This document shows positions 63,316-64,000 of a DNA stretch of 64,000 nt, piece after piece; position 1 is the stretch's first letter, and the number at the start of each line of letters is the position of its first letter. The stretch covers positions 150,351-214,350 of the forward strand of contig JAAOED010000002.1 in the NCBI GenBank assembly GCA_016466735.1. Direction: 5' to 3'. The DNA is from Weissella confusa (GTDB lineage: Bacteria; Bacillota; Bacilli; Lactobacillales; Lactobacillaceae). The notes under the pieces are model-generated. The model saw only the letters and a program-made list of their open reading frames with translations, ran no database searches and was not told the origin of the DNA. Position numbers and translations under genes: made by a program.

Positions 63316-63343
63316 AATATACCAAAAACACGCAAATTTGCAA
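63316..63343 (-). promoter_or_regulatory. Promoter of the pbuX-xpt operon
   Basis: TTGCAA and TATATT with 16-base spacing, about 25 bases ahead of the aptamer. Confidence 0.65.
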
Positions 63344-63463
63344 GCGTTTTTCAGAAAATCGCTATTCAAAGTTCGTGTTTACATGTCATTTCTGGCATGA
63401 ATGCCCAACTTTTTGCGGGTATAGTTAACGATATTAAGTATTAACAATTTAGGAGAAAGTAGT

Positions 63464-63862
63464 ATGCGTCCTATTGAACCCCACAAACGAACAAACCGGT
63501 TACCTGCTGTTGTTATCTTTTGCCTCGTCTTAATGATGGGAGCGATTATCACGGCAGCTTATTTCCTGGGACATTCAACCGGTTATCAACGTGGGGTGTT
63601 ACATGGCGCTGAAGAAGCTTTGACGGTGCAATCATCTGGAACAAAAAAGTCAGACAGTAGCGCCATGTTGGAGAAAGCCTTAAAGACAGCTGCAACGGCT
63701 GCCAAGGTAAATCCAGACTCAGTTTCCGCAACGAATGAGGTTTATAACCCAACTGATCGAACAGTTGAAGTGACATTTGAAGACGGCGAATTAACGCACA
63801 CGGTTGTCGTTAGCCGTGATTGCAAGACCGTTCTGTCACACACCAGCGCACCAGTACAGTAA
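63464..63862 (+). CDS. Small membrane-anchored protein, function unknown
   Basis: A 132-residue protein with a basic start, one hydrophobic segment at residues 14-36 (PAVVIFCLVLMMGAIITAAYFLG) and an outer part of about 95 residues ending in a compact beta-rich stretch (VYNPTDRTVEVTFEDGELTHTVVV). I do not recognise its family. AGGAGAAAG gives a good ribosome site. It stands alone, with a terminator after it. Confidence 0.7.
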   Translation: MRPIEPHKRTNRLPAVVIFCLVLMMGAIITAAYFLGHSTGYQRGVLHGAEEALTVQSSGTKKSDSSAMLEKALKTAATAAKVNPDSVSATNEVYNPTDRTVEVTFEDGELTHTVVVSRDCKTVLSHTSAPVQ

Positions 63863-63903
63863 ATAAAGAAAACGGCCAGGAAATAAATTGGTTCTAAAAT
63901 ATT

Positions 63904-63955
63904 TGGTACTGATGACCACTCGCTCACGCGATTGGTTGTTGGTACCTTTTTTTTG
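63904..63955 (+). terminator. Terminator of the small membrane protein gene
   Basis: GGTAC and GTACC close an imperfect stem with an inner ACCA/TGGT pairing, then eight T residues. Confidence 0.7.
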
Positions 63956-64000
63956 TTTTTGGGTGTAAAAATAAAAAAGGACAGACCAGCTGCAACCAGT

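Overview
The window (about 45% GC, compact, nearly everything on the minus strand) looks like the chromosome of a heterofermentative lactic acid bacterium. The T-box, the purine riboswitch, the GtfA/GtfB-type pair, the lactate permease and the paired VIT transporters fit the Leuconostoc/Weissella branch of Lactobacillaceae, and Weissella is my best guess. This placement rests on recognised protein families, not on a search. No insertion sequence, prophage or CRISPR array was seen.

Layout. 1-3.8 kb: a phosphonate-type ABC importer (phnD-phnC-phnE-phnE) followed by a 5'-nucleotidase cut by the window edge. 4-14 kb: a YhdH-type oxidoreductase, thymidine kinase, a small coiled-coil surface protein behind an unusual leader hairpin, an LCP cell-wall ligase, a two-component system with a third membrane protein, two VIT-type metal transporters, a universal stress protein and the manganese transporter mntH. 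14.5-23 kb: a complete histidine operon (hisZG-D-B-H-A-F-IE-C) behind a histidine T-box, with hisJ upstream; hisZ and hisG are fused. 23.2-23.9 kb: seven tRNA genes (Val, Asp, Phe, Trp, His, Leu, Leu) from one promoter.

24-55.5 kb is the striking part: about 31 kb given to two giant surface proteins and a glycosyltransferase pair. One giant (24081-36689, 4202 residues) has an export signal, an L-type-lectin-like domain, MucBP-like domains and 28 tandem 118-residue Asp/Ala-rich helical repeats. The other (37132-52103, about 5050 residues if intact) has the same head plan but a Ser/Ala-rich stalk of about 220-residue repeats. It is interrupted by a frameshift, which I trace to a probable 169-bp in-repeat deletion, and by one in-frame TAG. 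Two tandem GtfA/GtfB-like glycosyltransferases lie just upstream and probably O-glycosylate the serine-rich stalk. A tRNA-Cys gene sits between the giants. Neither giant shows a canonical LPxTG motif, and no SecA2/SecY2/Asp genes are in the window.

55.6-64 kb: a 3-hydroxyisobutyrate-dehydrogenase-like enzyme, an Mga-like regulator divergent from L-lactate permease, an aldo/keto reductase, and xanthine permease plus xpt under a purine riboswitch. A small membrane-anchored protein ends the window.

Regulation visible in the sequence: a histidine T-box, a purine riboswitch with an OFF terminator, TTGTATC direct repeats (11-bp period) shared by the promoters of the two-component operon and the LCP gene, a GCTAAAT-type site ahead of mntH, and a CGATTAA operator-like array ahead of the serine-rich adhesin.
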